Numbered from the stretch's first letter, positions 45,710 through 58,412 are shown. The stretch is 64,000 nt of DNA from Ilyonectria destructans (GCA_020740775.1 JAHEWK010000003.1:3534001-3598000), one strand, 5' to 3'. The notes: generated by a model from the sequence alone, not told the origin. Numbers and translations are program-made.

Positions 45710-47424
45710 ATGGGTCTCATCGAAGCCATCCTGGAGCAAGTCTCCTTCAAAGCCATCTTCGCCATTCTCATCGCCGCGTACTCCGTCTGGCATGTAATAT
45801 GTCGCATTGATGAGCATCGACGCATTAGACGTCTTGGAAACTATGGCCCACACCTCACAACGTACTTTCCGCTGGGTAAGTCCTCACTCACAAGCTTCGT
45901 CTTGTCACTCAAAGACTCACTTTCCTCCACCAGGTCTCGACCACCTCTACAAGACCGTCCGATCCACCATAAGACACGAAAACCTTGACTTCTGGCGAAA
46001 TCATTTGTTTGGTCCCTTCAACTCCTGGACCTCCGAGGCACGCATGCTCAACATGCGCATCATCTTCACCGCCGACCCAGCCAATCTCAAGGCCATACTA
46101 GCGACGCAGTTCAGCGACTACGGCAAAGGCGAGCCCTTCCACGCCGAGTGGAAAGATTTCCTCGGCGACAGTATCTTCACCACCGACGGACATCAGTGGC
46201 ATGCCAGCCGCCAGCTCATCCGGCCTCAGTTCACCCGCGATCGTGTCAGCGATTTGCACTGCTTCGAGGCACATATGCAGACGTTTTTCCGTGCCATTGC
46301 GAATGGGGGACCCCTGGAGGGCGAGAATCAGGTGGTGGATATGAATGGTGTCAATGGTAAGGTGATGGATATCAGCAGTTTGCTTTTCCGCTACACGCTC
46401 GACGTGGCAACCGAATTCCTCTTGGGATCCGATGTCAAGTCTCTTACGTGAGTGATCTCCCTCAACCCTTTCTTCTTACCAAACAATTCCATGCTTATTA
46501 TATAATAGTACACCTGTTCAGGAGTTCGCCGAGGCCTTCAACGAAGTTCAACGCATCCAAAACATCATTGCCCGGACGTCCAAGGCGCGGCCCCTTGTCC
46601 CCAAGTTCGCCTTCCGACGCAATCTCAAAATCGTACATCACTTCGTCAACTTCTACATCGAGCGGGCCCTGCGCATGAGCCCCGAGGAACTTGCCCGCAA
46701 GTCCAAGGACGACCACTCTTACACGTTCCTGCACGCCCTCGCCGGCTTCACGCGAGACCGCACCGTTCTGCGCGACCAGATCATGAGCATCCTCATCGCG
46801 GGCAGGGATACCACCGCTTGCACTCTGTCCTGGGTTATCTATGAGATGGGCCGCCACCCAGAAGTTGTCGCGAAGCTGCGAGTCGAACTCCTCGACACCG
46901 TTGGTCCTACCCGAACCCCAACATACGAGGATCTCAAGAACATGCCCTACATGAAAGCCATCCTCAACGAGGCGCTACGCCTGTACCCGGCGGTGCCCTT
47001 CAATGTCCGCCTCGCCCTCAAGGACACGACGCTCCCGCGCGGCGGCGGACCAGACGGCACTGAGCCCCTGCCGGTCCTCAAAGACACGCCCGTCGCATAC
47101 TCAACACTGGTGATGCAGCGCCGAGCAGATCTGTACCCGCCTGTGTCGGATAAGTTCGCCGACCCTGACGTCTTCAGCCCCGAGCGGTGGGAGCACTGGC
47201 ACCCCAAGCCGCACGAGTACATCCCCTTCAACGCCGGCCCGCGGATCTGCATCGGCCAGCAATTTGCGTTGACCGAGATGAGCTACGTGTTGTGCCGCAT
47301 GTTCCAGCGGTACGAGAAGGTGGTGAGCTACATGTACGAGGTTGACGGCGGACAGCCCATGCTCAAGGCTGATATTGTGCTATCGCCTGGTCAGGGGGTG
47401 CGAGTGGCTTTCTGGGAGGCGTAG
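45710..47424 (+). CDS. Cytochrome P450, CYP52/CYP539-like
   Basis: Three exons (45710-45875, 45934-46447, 46509-47424) encode 531 residues. An N-terminal membrane anchor (F-A-I-L-I-A-A-Y-S-V-W-H-V-I) precedes the catalytic domain. P450 landmarks seen: the C-helix W-x-x-x-R as W-H-A-S-R, the I-helix A-G-R-D-T-T, the K-helix E-A-L-R and the haem loop F-N-A-G-P-R-I-C-I-G with Cys474 as iron ligand. The run H-A-E-W-K-D-F-L-G-D-S-I-F-T-T-D-G and the meander resemble the CYP52 clan of alkane/fatty-acid omega-hydroxylases, of which CYP539 is a filamentous-fungal branch. The substrate cannot be fixed from sequence. It is ER-bound and needs NADPH-P450 reductase. No secondary-metabolite genes surround it. 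Confidence 0.9.
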
Positions 47425-47670
47425 ACTTGGTTCCATCTTTTAGCCAGGTGCAGCGAGCCCGATGATGATGTGTATGAAGCACTCTGTAATTCCTAGTAAC
47501 TAGTTCGATAGGCCCCATATCTACTCCCCTATTTTGACCCGTATTGAATGCTTATATGATTGGTGCCGTTGTCCAACTACCCGCTCGCAATGCATATCCA
47601 AGAAATAACCCCAATGCAATGAGGCAGTCGAGAACCCCTTGCCCCTTGCCCAAAGATACACTAGGCTAGT

Positions 47671-49496
47671 TTATTGCTTACCAAAGCTATCCTTCACTGC
47701 CTTGCCGAATCTCTTGATGGCTTCATTCATGTTCTCAGGAGTCGCGGAGGCGTATGTGGCACGGAAGAACAATCCTGGAGGTGCCTTGTCCTTTTCTGTG
47801 AGGAACCACGAGCCTCTTGCAACTAACACACCGCCAGTGATGCACGAGTCGAAGATCTCTCGTTCAATATCCACAATGCTGCGTTCCGTGGCCTGTGGGT
47901 GCTTGGTGTAGTCAACTTGAAGCCACATCTGGACTCAGGTGTCAGCTATCGCCTTACAATGGAAATCTGAGTATTTAAGTGCAAGTGTGTACTTACAAAC
48001 ATGCCCGCTGCAGGGGGCTCCCAGGTCACAAGGTCGCGAGGGAGGTGATCCTCACAGGCGGCCAACAGAGCATCACGCTTTTTGGTATACTCGAGACGCA
48101 AGTTCATAAGCCAGCGCAAGTAACCTTCGTGGCCCCAGGTCTCGTCGAGTAGCTTGTACAGGATAAGTTGAGAGAAACCGCTGGGTCCTTGGCTGGCCAC
48201 CTCGGCATGGCGGACGTAGCGCTCAATGATCTGCGCCGATGCAGTGATCCATCCAAGACGAGAGCCCGGTACAAGAACCTTGGAGAATGAGTCCATGCGC
48301 ATGACACGTCCGTCAACATCCATGCTCAGATATGAAGGAATGAGCGATGAGACGAAATCGTCAACCGTCTCGGGCGCTGGCACGTCTGGCTGGTTGCGGC
48401 CGGTATAGGGCTGCATTTGAATAAAGTAGTAGGGCTCATCCTCAATAATGTATAGGTCGTGCTTTTGGGCGATACGGTAGAGTGCCCGCCGTCGCTCAAT
48501 TCCCTGCGTTGCTCCCGTGGGGTTCTGTCCAGAGGGCACGGTATATAGGAGATGGGGCTTTCGGGCGCCGCGAGCCTCCGCGTCCCAGTTAGTCAAGAGC
48601 TCATCCATTGCCTCGGGAATGAGGCCTTGTTCGTCAATCTCGACTCCGAAGGTCTTGACTCCCAATGGGGTGATCGTCTCCAAGGCAGTCGAGAAACTAA
48701 ATGCCTCGGTCAGGACGGAGTCGCCACGGTCCTTGTCACAAAACATTCGTAGCGCCTCCTCCAGGGCACCGGTGCTACCAATGGTCTGGCAGATCTGCCA
48801 GTCCGCATACGGAGGCTTATAGACGATCTCGGTATGCTCAGTTAGGTACCGCATCATCTGGGGAGATCCAGTAGCTTGACCATAATTGAGAGCGATGGAC
48901 AAGTCATAAGTGCCGTCGCGGTCACGGACATCGTACTTCCCCACCTTGACAACTTGGCCAGACTCTGCCGTTTCCTTCTCGGAGAAGTTGGGAGACACAG
49001 GCACCTTAAACTCGAGTTCAGCAAAGGGGAACACCTCGCTTGAGGGGAGGCCACCTCCGAGAGAGATGAGTCCGGGGTTTTTCATATGTTTCGCAGCTTG
49101 TTTTAGAGTACATGGCTCTCGTACTCTACTTTCGTAGCTCAAGTGGTCTAGGGTGCCGTGTTAGTTGTGAGCTCTCCGGGTGTTTCCATTCCACACATAC
49201 TGTCCCAGCGTTTGGCATTGAGCTTGCCAGCAGTCTTGAAAGGCGATGCGTAAGCCACGCGAACAGTCTCACGAAACTCAATTGAGACAACTTACCGATC
49301 CCTTAAACATATCGCTGTCAGACGCGGCAGCAACTCCAGCCACGAGCTTCCCCGCTTTGGCCCGCCTTGCCTTAATCTCGTCAATGACCGTGGCGCCCTG
49401 ACTCTTGTTCGCGGAGAAGAGGTAAGACTTGGTGTGAAACATTTGGGTGTGACGGATTATTGGCCGCAGCCGAGCCACCCTCAGGATCGGGAACAT
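47671..49496 (-). CDS. ARO8: Aromatic amino acid aminotransferase, Aro8 type
   Basis: Four exons (49496-49296, 49234-49201, 49147-47997, 47928-47671) give 547 residues; exon 2 is only 34 nt. This is a fold-type I PLP enzyme: G-L-I-S-L-G-G-G-L-P-S-S near the start of the domain, N-P-T-G, the E-D-E-P-Y-Y-F loop and the PLP lysine at about 368 in S-F-S-K-V-L-V-P-G-S-R-L-G-W. The S-R-V-R-E-P-C and L-P-S-S-E-V-F-P-F patterns are those of fungal Aro8/kynurenine-aminotransferase-like proteins. It exchanges amino groups between 2-oxoglutarate and Phe/Tyr/Trp or 2-aminoadipate. The first ~45 residues are basic and Ser-rich with no acidic residue until later, which suggests a mitochondrial form or one using a downstream start. 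The gene is convergent with the P450 across 246 bp. Confidence 0.9.
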
Positions 49497-50549
49497 GGCG
49501 GCGGGAGGTTGGCGATTGGCACGAAGAAATGATGACTGGAATGAATGGTGGTTTAGAGGATTGACAAGAAAGGCAGGATGTATTACGATCTAAGTATGTC
49601 CGGGATTCAGCCAAGCCGTGAGTCACGCGGACGACTCTAGCTCATCGACTTGCCGAGCGGGTTGGAGGATAGATAAATCGACAAGGCAAAGAAAGATACG
49701 GTTGTTTTGGCGGAGGTTGCTTTATTAAGCGCCGTCCACCCCGGCGCCGATAACAACGAAGCCGGTGCCGGAGACAGGCTCCCGGCCGACCGTAACCGGT
49801 GGTCAGAGCTCCAAGCTACCCTATATCCGGATGGCGAACCCCCCTCGACCACCCTGGAGCCACTTGCATCCCTCTTTATTACGTCTAGGGCGTGCTGTAG
49901 GGCGTATCTGATAAGCGATGAGGCTACTCGTGATGCATTGTGTTGCTTCGTTCACCGAGTTTTGTGGTTTCCCGGCTATCCGGTGTCCACATCGTCCATT
50001 GCGAAGTTGACATTGGGCGCCCTTTAACAACAACCCCGCAGCGCACGCCCGCAACAACATCTCCAGCTCGTAATAGATTGGCGCAATTACTCAATACCAG
50101 ACACACATGAATAGCTCACCCCGCAAAATGACGATCCACTTACACCACGGCCCGGCGGCGCTCGGAGCACCCCGGAATGGGGAATGGGGAATGGGAGGTG
50201 GGATCTGTGGTATAAGCCATCATCAGTCGGAAGCACGCAGTAAGTAGAATCCGTATGCACGTAGCGCACGTTGACAAGGCTTGCAGAGTCACCCAAAACC
50301 TCGGCATGAGCGAGATCCCATACTTAACTTGAAAAACCGTCAACTCAAGTCTAAATGCTGTTAACCGTTAACCTCATTCACTCCGCCCTTCGCCCAACCT
50401 CTCCAATTTCGCAAAATACACCAGGATAAAAACATGAGAAACCACAACCGAAATAACAGTGGCGGTATTGCGAAGCTTGTGCGCTTCTTTCGTCGGGGCG
50501 ATTTGACTAGGAGCTACATGCCCGTTCCATTCGAGCCACGAACGCATCG
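49497..50549. other. Spacer upstream of ARO8
   Basis: ARO8 promoter on the minus strand and the 3' side of the next minus-strand candidate. Short frames only; no RNA gene or clear repeat. Confidence 0.5.
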
Positions 50550-51194
50550 TCACTGTCGCTCATGGATGCCGTACCCGTGGACACGAAGGCTTACTGCGCT
50601 CACCAGCATCGCCACGCACACGGCCCACGAGACATGTACTAGCATGATGTAGTCGGCACTTGCCCCGGTGCACTCTCCTGCAACCGCACCGACAGCAACA
50701 CAGACCGCAAATATGTACGGCTGATGGGCGTCGTGGGGCTGGCGTCGATGGAGGAACGACGCTGCTGAGCACCCAAACACGATGCAGGCGGCGAGGAGCA
50801 TCCATCGCGACGGGCGGACAAGAAAGTCGATGCGAGACGCTTTTGGCCAGGTCTGGCAGCACCCGGAGCAAGTGTCAGTGTCACTTCAGCCATTACGGTG
50901 GGGAAAGAGGTGAATGAATGGGTAAAGGAATGAGTGGACAAGCTGATGCCTAGGCAGCGCAAAGAGAAGCCGAAGCAGTTGGACCCAGACCCAAGTTTCC
51001 AACGAACATACCGCATCGGGTGGACGAGTTGCTTTGCAGAGCTGGTTCATGTACGTGGTCATGATCCAGGCGCTGGAGCTGGCTGGCAGCAACTCGACCA
51101 GGTCAACGAGGGCCTTGTGGACCGGGGCATGGTGTCCATGCCCTTTTTCGTTCCGTTGAGGGGGTTTGTTCGTCTTTTCAATTATCGATGACAT
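50550..51194 (-). CDS. Hypothetical small membrane protein
   Basis: A two-exon model (51194-51012, 50852-50550) with a 159-bp GT-AG intron (donor GTATGT, acceptor GCCAG) gives 161 residues with the frame kept. The first exon encodes a hydrophilic N-terminus. The second encodes three hydrophobic stretches, W-M-L-L-A-A-C-I-V-F-G-C-S, I-F-A-V-C-V-A-V-G-A-V-A-G and V-S-W-A-V-C-V-A-M-L-V, and ends at H-E-R-Q-stop. I recognise no family. Support is limited to the consensus splice sites and membrane-protein-like composition, and the intron is longer than most here. It could be spurious. Confidence 0.4.
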
Positions 51195-52225
51195 GAAGTC
51201 GAGGGCGCCGTGTCGCTGCGATCTAGTCGACCTGGACGTGCGAAACTGAGCCTCAAGTCTAGTCTTTCGCCACAGGACTTGGAAAGGAACCCGGCAAGGG
51301 TTTTAAAGCCAGAACAAGAACGAAGTTGCCTCGTTCAAGTTGGACTCCGAGGCGACTCTTCCTGGGGCCTGGCGGCCTCGAGTACGCAAAGGGAAACAGG
51401 CGCCGTCTCCTTGATCAGCTGCGACGGCAGGTGTAGCCATGGCGCAGGCGCAGGGAATGAACATGAGGCTCTTGAGGCTCCTGTATGGACGTAAGCTCTC
51501 ATATGACGCCCGCACTGCCTGCACTGCCCGGTGACCTTTGGCGTTGTCGCCTAAATGCAGCGATGCCCAAACACCAACGTTGGGCTATTGAAGTGTACCA
51601 GGCGACCCCAAGATGAGGCTGTTGGTCAACTTGCTCAGAGCCAACCATTCCAGCTCTCTCGCGGTTCGCCAGGCGCCAGCTTGGTCGCATCTGGGGCGCA
51701 TCGAGGTTCGCGTCCAACTCCGCAGGGCGCTCCGCATCAAGCTCCCCCACACGAGGCAGCAAGTGCTGACCCCCCCAGTCGACTAACAGCATCCTCAGTG
51801 GCCAGGATCCTTATCGAGCCGTTGAGGTCTAACAACCACCTGGGGAAAGCTGTCATTGCATCGCCCAACCATCGTACTGGCCCGTCTCTCTCACCTGTGA
51901 TGGGATGGAAAAAATCGGCCGCAATCGGAACCTAATGGCACAAGACTGTCCCGAGTCGTTCGCCCACGCCTCAGGCAACAGAGCGGCGTTGAAAACAACG
52001 CCCGTTTCCATTGGGCTGGGCCATGGCCTCCCTCCCATAAAACCTTGGGCAGAGCAACTGACATCGGGCAGCGCCTTGCTATCTCTTCTTCGCCTTTTAT
52101 AAAAATTACAAAACACCGTTTTCGCACGCGTACCGCTCCAAGCGCACTCCGTCGCCTTCACCCTTGTCCTTGCCTGCCCTCATGATCGTCACTGTCGACT
52201 TACAGCCATCACACCAATAACCAAC
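51195..52225. other. Divergent spacer between two orphan membrane-protein candidates
   Basis: About 1 kb with no supported gene. If both neighbours are real, their promoters are here. A pyrimidine-rich, CTTCTTC-containing stretch precedes the ATG at 52226 and fits a leader. Confidence 0.4.
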
Positions 52226-53077
52226 ATGGCCGACGATCATAGTCGATTCTGTTGGGAGGCTGCGGTACACTGCGCAGAAGTGTTGCCCGCGGGGGTCCTC
52301 ATGGGTACTGGGTTAGCTCTCAGTCGGCCCCAGGACCATAGCGTTGATACAGTGTGAGTGTTGCGTGTTGCCGCCACCATTGCCGCTGTCAACATCAGAG
52401 CTGACTATAGCCAGTATCGTCGTGATGCTCGTCGTGTCTGGCGCAATCTTGGCTCTTGCGTACAAACCGGTCCTTCAGGCGTATGCATAAACCCTTGGGC
52501 TGAATGTGTCGATGAGTGCTGATGACAGCCCAGAGCAAACTTTGGCCAGGTTGCCGTTCTCCTGGCCTTGTGTTGTGTCGCTCACCGGATCTTTAGTCGT
52601 ACGCACGCGCTGCAACTCACAGATGAGAAACTTCTACTGGATGAGCTCATTTCGTGCCTAAGAGAATATGCGGTCATGATGGCTTGTCTCGGTTCTGCGA
52701 TTTGCATGGCATGTCCATCCCCCATGCAAAGACCGTCAGTAGATCCCATCCCGGTCGAGCAACGAGACCCATTGGCCTCAAACGCACCATCTCTCTGCCA
52801 ATATCAGGATCTAGGACAGTCCTGTGATCTTTCTTCCCAGTCAGACAAGCTCGAATGCCTCTCAGATGTCGGATCCTTACCTTTCCGGCATGTTGGACCC
52901 ACGTCCAGTTATTCAGAAGCCTCAGAGTACTCAGTCTTGACACTCTCGTCATCCCGCGGCCGAGTTGACCCAGTCTTGGCCATGTCGATATTTCAATTGT
53001 CCATGAAGATGAACACAGTGATGTCAACTCGGGACGAGGATGCCTCCTCGACTGAACCCCAACTTGAGTTCAATTAA
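52226..53077 (+). CDS. Hypothetical membrane protein
   Basis: A three-exon model (52226-52353, 52415-52480, 52534-53077) with introns of 61 and 53 bp gives 245 residues. Donors GTGAGT and GTATGC, branch CTGAC and CAG acceptors are good. In each intron only the second AG keeps the frame, and it then joins hydrophobic segments: V-I-V-V-M-L-V-V-S-G-A-I-L-A-L-A-Y, V-A-V-L-L-A-L-C-C-V-A and Y-A-V-M-M-A-C-L-G-S-A-I-C-M. The last 110 residues are Ser/Pro-rich and probably disordered. This resembles small fungal integral membrane proteins with a cytoplasmic tail, but I cannot name a family. The match of splice signals to hydrophobic continuity makes chance less likely. Confidence 0.45.
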
Positions 53078-54380
53078 AATTGAGAAGAGAACCCTCTCTT
53101 GACACCGTTGGATCCCCATGGAACATGCCGAGAAGGTGACGACCGTTGGACCGTGGATCCAGGCTGGATATATTCTCAACCCATCCGTGGTTGATGGGAC
53201 CCGTTCCTTGGCGTGATGAATTCTCCTTTGCTTTATTTCTTTTTCTTGTTCCCTGATTGGACGATATCGGAACTATAGGCCAAACTTGCGACCCAGGACA
53301 TCAAAGGACATCAAAGGACAGTTGCACAAACCCCATTGGTCTCGTCCTTTCTTGAGAGATGGGAGTTCCTTGGAAACCTCACCAAAATACAAACCCGGTT
53401 TGAGGAGATGCTTTCCTCAAAACTCTGCCAACCCCGGCCGGACAACAACAGTTTTCGCTTGGAAGACGGTACAAAATAGCGACCCACAAACAGACAAATA
53501 GGCGTGATTAATGGACGATGATCAGACTCTGTCGGTAATGACTCCATGCCTGGAAGGAAGGGATGTACTCGAGGACCGACCAAGGGCAGGATCGCCAGGG
53601 AGCCAAAATTCTTTTTGGGAATAGAACCAAGACTGGGATACTCGAAGTTGATATGCTGAACCTCTTGCTTGATGGGCACACTGCAGAACGTGGATGTCCA
53701 AAGTGTGATTCGTTTTTGCGGGGCCAGTTTATTTCATGGCTCATTTGGTGCCTGTGACTTCATCGAGAAACATTCCAGGGAATTGGAATCTTCATTTTGG
53801 ACAGCTGGCGGTGCGATCGTTTGCTGATATCAGAAGAGATCTAAAGTCTGAGGCGTCGGCATGGATGGTATAGAAGCAAAGAGGGCGTGGGGAACACGGC
53901 GCAGGCCGGATATTAAAAGGCACGCCCTACGGGACTGGAAATACCACATCTGTATATATATGAATTTGGATTTGCTGGTCGGCAATTGAAGCAACGAATG
54001 TTCGAATTGTCCGTTCTGCAATGATGAGATGTCGTTTGGGTGAGGATGGAAGCTGCGGATGCTCGAGACAGAAGTCGTGTAGCGGAAATGGGCTGGCTTA
54101 TGTAATCCACTCAGAGAGCTTCCCCACCAATGACGGGCGACCGTGATGACAGCACCGCCAGGGAGCTGATCCGCGACACGGAGCGACTCTCATCAGTTGG
54201 CGTCCCCTCTTCATCCAGCAACAGCGCCTTAAGCCAATGGCCCCGAGACACCCTTTCCGAGCGAGCGCACATGGTCATGTTTGAGGCCTCGCCCCAGCGA
54301 AACATCTACCCCCAACGGCTGCGTATCGGCATCGAACGGGCTGCAGCGCATCCACTGAGCGGAGGAGCTAGCTGCCCGCG
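53078..54380. other. Spacer upstream of RIC1
   Basis: Non-coding DNA with the RIC1 promoter and leader at its right end. A 121-codon frame starting at 54130 runs into RIC1 in another frame (see findings). Nothing else supported. Confidence 0.5.
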
Positions 54381-57300
54381 ATGTATTGGCCTATTGGCAC
54401 GCCGCGCATCTACGCAACCAGCAGTAGTCGAGCCCCTGCCTGTCGGCTCGTCGTCTCCCACGATGGTCTGTCGAGCCCTCTTGACTCCAGCCTGACGGCT
54501 TCACCGGCCTTTCCCAGCGGACAGCCCCGCGGCATCGACGATGATCTCCTACCCCCGCCAACCCCCGTTACGCCCGGGTCTCCCAAGACACCCCGTATCG
54601 AGTCCGTCGAGCACGACGATGACGGCTCGACGGACTCTCGACCAGACTCGAGAGGCTCGGATGCAGACGACTTACCGTTGAAGGACCCCGTGCTGGCTAT
54701 GCGAATCTCACGCTCGGGGAACTTGTTTGCCGTCATCACAGCTACATCCATCACTGTCTGGCAAACAAAGGTATGAAACTCGCCTTCTTGAAAAGGATAC
54801 ATTGATGTTGATTATTGCAGCCAACCGTCGTTCTCGCCGTTGTCGTACGATCCGAAACCTCTCTTCAGCTCTATGGCAAGAACGTCGACCTCCTCTTGAG
54901 ACCCGATTCCGCTATTCTCGTCATACGCACAGATCTGGGCTTCCTCATTACCTACTCCATCGCCACCGATGCCGACTCTCGCACGTACAAATCCCACTTT
55001 TCCAACTACCATAATGTTCAACGGCGAAGGCAAAGCCTAATTGGCGGGCAGGCCGGCCTACCCCCAGATCAGTTGCTCTGGGGACCGGGCGAGGGATCCG
55101 GTATTCGCGACGTTAGCATGCGGTTTCGAATGGTCATCAAGGTTGATGCTGGAATCGAAAGTGCAATTGCTCTTGACGATGAGTTGGTGGTGGCAACACG
55201 GAAACCAGCGGCCGTCCAATGCATCCGCTGGACCCCTGACAGCACAGGAAGCCAAACAAGGACCGAGATAATCAGCCGAATGGGATGGGTCGAGAAGAAG
55301 GAATCCATCGTTGAGATGACACATGACCGACCGATGAATTTGTCTACCTGGATCACAAGTAGCGGCCGAGCGTATGCAGTACAGCGTCAAGCACCTCGGA
55401 CGGAGAGCAGCCAGTCAGATGACGCCGATTCCAAGCGACTCTTCAAGGGACATTGCTTTCATAACCCGACGACTAACAATGAATTCGCGGTTAGAGCCGT
55501 CATTAATGCCCGCTTCTCTCTCATCGCTGTTGGATGTAGAGATGGTACGGTGCAGGTATACTCCGTTCGCGACTATTCTGGCAACATCCCCCATTCCCAT
55601 ACCCACAAAATACCTGTGTCAGTGTCATTTTCAGGTGCTTTCACGACCCTAAGTTACTCACCGGATGGCTACTGCCTTTTCGCAGGTTTTGAGAAGGGAT
55701 GGTCAACCTGGAGCATGTTTGGCAAGCTTGGGAGCAATAGCTTCGGAGCTGAGGAGACTACCTCACGTGTCAATGGAGAGGAATGGCTTTCAGGAGTTCA
55801 CTCTGCGTATTGGCTCGGTGGGGGTTCCGAAGTTCTCATGATAGGACGTCACCATGAAGCAATCTGGTCCTTGGAGATGGCCAAAAATGCCGTTACCGGA
55901 TGTTACAATGAAGCCAACATTTTCCGGACAGTCCTTCAGACACCATCGGGAGTAATGGTGTACAGAGGCTATGACGTCCCAGACCTTACCAGTATATCTG
56001 CTGAGCCATTTCTATGGCACACGGCAAAAATCCCGGCGACCTATCTTTTACACCAGTGGCCCATTCGGCAGACAGTTATATCACCGGACGGTCGATATGT
56101 TGCAGTCGCCGGCCGCCGTGGACTCGCTCACTACAGTGTCAACAGTGGGCGTTGGAAGACGTTCGCCAATCAAGAAATGGAGAACGAGTTCCAGGTAAGG
56201 GGTGGCATGTGCTGGCATCAGCACATCCTCGTCGCGGCAGTCGAAGGCAACAGGACATATGAATTGCGCCTGTTTTCGCGTGAGACTGCTCTGGATTCAT
56301 CCCAAGTACTCCACACACAGAAGATCCCTGCCCCGGTGGTACTGGTGACTACATCTGGCGAAGACTCTCTCCTCGTTTACACCTACGAAAACCTATTATA
56401 TCACTTTATCTTCACGCCTTTTGGAGGATCGGTTCGCTTGGTGCAAGTGGGCCAAATAGCGTTCCACGGTATCGTCAGATCTCCAGCAAGAGTTCGAGGG
56501 CTCAGCTGGATATTGCCTGAGAACCAATTGGCGGATGGCGATCCTTCCCAGGATGTGGCAGTGGCTTCGGTCATCTTCCTGGTGGATGGCAAACTCGTTG
56601 TGCTACGGCCGTCGCTGAATGACGAAGGGCAGCTCAAGTATGACATGCGAATCATCGCACAAAACGTGGAGTACCATGCAAGCATGCGAGACCAGCCTCT
56701 GCACCACATCAGCCACCAAATCGAGGAATCTAGCCCGCGAAATGGTTCACCTGCGTTGCGGGACTCATTATGGGTATTTGATGGGATGGAATTGAAGGCT
56801 TGGCCTAGTATCAACGACGTACTGGAAGCAGTTTCGGCGGACAGCACCAAGGAGCCGCCCGCGCCGGCCTCTATCCCCGTCGATTTCTACCCGCTCTCAG
56901 TGCTTTTGGAGAAGGGCATTGTGTTAGGAGTGGAGTCAGACTTGGTGCAACGTCGTGACGTGAGCTTCTCCTTCTTTCACTTCGCACTTAGGGTAAGTAA
57001 AATTGTCTCGATGATCTTAGATGCAAGCTAATTATCTATAGACTCATCTCGTGCTCCCGGATATACTACGTTTCTATCTTAAGCAAAGCAGAATCGTCGA
57101 GGCGAGTCACCTGGCACAACAATACCAAGACCTCGAGTACTTTGCACACGGCCTTGAGATTCTGTTACATCGAGTTCTGGACGAGGAGGTCGATACTTCA
57201 CCAAAGCCCGAGGACGCCGTGTTGCCTCGGGTGCTATCTCTACTTTCGTCATTTAAAGAGTATCTAGACATTGTGCTACAATGCACACGCAAAACCGAAG

Positions 57301-57752
57301 TGCGGCAGTGGAAAACGTTGTTTGCGTACCTGCCACCAGCACAGGAGCTTTTTGAGGAGTCATTGCAGAGAGGATCACTGAAGACCGCAGGAGGCTACCT
57401 CATTGTGTTACATACCCTGGATGAGTTGGGCTCCTCGACAGAACAGTCGGTACGGCTTCTATCCCGTGCCATGCGAGAGGGCGACTGGGAGTTGTGCAAG
57501 GAGCTTGCGCGGTTCTTGGCGGCAATGGACGAGACGGGCGAGACGCTGCAAGAAGCCATGAGGATGGTTGACGTGGTGATTAAACAGGAGCCAGGACTCG
57601 ATGGGTTTGGCAGTCGGCTACAAATTCCATCGGGGAGAGGGTTGAATGGATCATCAGGCCAAACAAGGAGCGGAGACGACGATGCCACTGAATCGGATAG
57701 ACGGTCGACGAGCGACACGAGCAGTATCGCGTCGACAATCAGCGCACCGTAA
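54381..57752 (+). CDS. RIC1: Ric1, subunit of the Ric1-Rgp1 GEF for Ypt6/Rab6
   Basis: Three exons (54381-54770, 54821-56992, 57042-57752) with 50- and 49-bp introns encode 1090 residues, near yeast Ric1. The start M-Y-W-P-I-G-T-P-R is characteristic of the family. The N-terminal half reads as a WD40-like beta-propeller (A-M-R-I-S-R-S-G-N-L-F-A-V-I-T, then F-S-L-I-A-V-G-C-R-D-G-T-V-Q-V-Y and S-P-D-G-R-Y-V-A-V-A-G). The C-terminal third is helical and carries the RIC1 domain, with V-L-P-D-I-L-R-F-Y-L, H-G-L-E-I-L-L-H-R-V-L and W-x-L-C-K-E-L-A-R-F. With Rgp1, Ric1 activates the Golgi GTPase Ypt6 for retrograde traffic from endosomes. A Ser-rich disordered insert of about 60 residues lies near the N-terminus. 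Confidence 0.93.
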
Positions 57753-58412
57753 ACAAGACTACGGGTGACATTATTTATTTTGGGAGATTTGGGGGTTTAT
57801 CCTTGGAGTTTCAATGTGTTTTTTGCCTAGACATTTACTGGGTATTTTGGGGAGCAAGAGTTGGAGGGATGGAAAGCTTGCCTGACAGGAGACATGGCTC
57901 TTTCACTGGCATATAGCCTATGAGCCTCTGAGGATCTATGTAACTAGTAGAATTCATTACATACTCGGATTATTTGGGAATGTCGTATTGCAGCATGTCT
58001 GTCCGCCCTAGATCTTGATAGTCCGATGAGGTGGTGATGTGAGGTGATGTGAGGTGATGCGAGGTACGTACCGGATTTGGGGTCACGTTACCTTATCGGC
58101 TGTGCTGTGGCAGGGCCCCATTCCTAATCCTAATCCTAATCCCGCACGCATACTTGCATACGGGCAGACTCGCAGACTCGCAGACTCGCAGAGACTCGGG
58201 CGGCTTGCAACCCCACCACAGAGCACCAGTATTATCCGCCGCCTCCTTCTCGCGCCCAGACGACGCCTGCAGATCCTCAATCACGGCCACCCTCATATCC
58301 GCCCTCCTCCCGCCGCCTTCCACGCTCGCTCGCTGCTGGGCATGGTCGCTCGGCCCTGAGCAACCCTGCCAGCTCGCTCTCTCTCACCCCCACCCGATCC
58401 CCGTTGCCCACC
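57753..58412. promoter_or_regulatory. RIC1 3' region and CKB1 promoter with three tandem arrays
   Basis: The left half is the RIC1 3' UTR. The right half, upstream of CKB1, contains three separate short tandem arrays: a 10-mer at 58033-58062, a telomere-like hexamer (CCTAAT)3 at 58123-58140 and an octamer (CAGACTCG)3 at 58165-58188. They are followed by a pyrimidine-rich leader up to the ATG at 58413. Confidence 0.6.

Noticed and set aside
34677..49496. Possible secondary-metabolite cluster around the P450, oxidase and aminotransferase
   Set aside because: The neighbours are HEM14, NAB2, a GH20 hexosaminidase and ARO8, all primary functions; no backbone synthase, transporter or cluster regulator is present.
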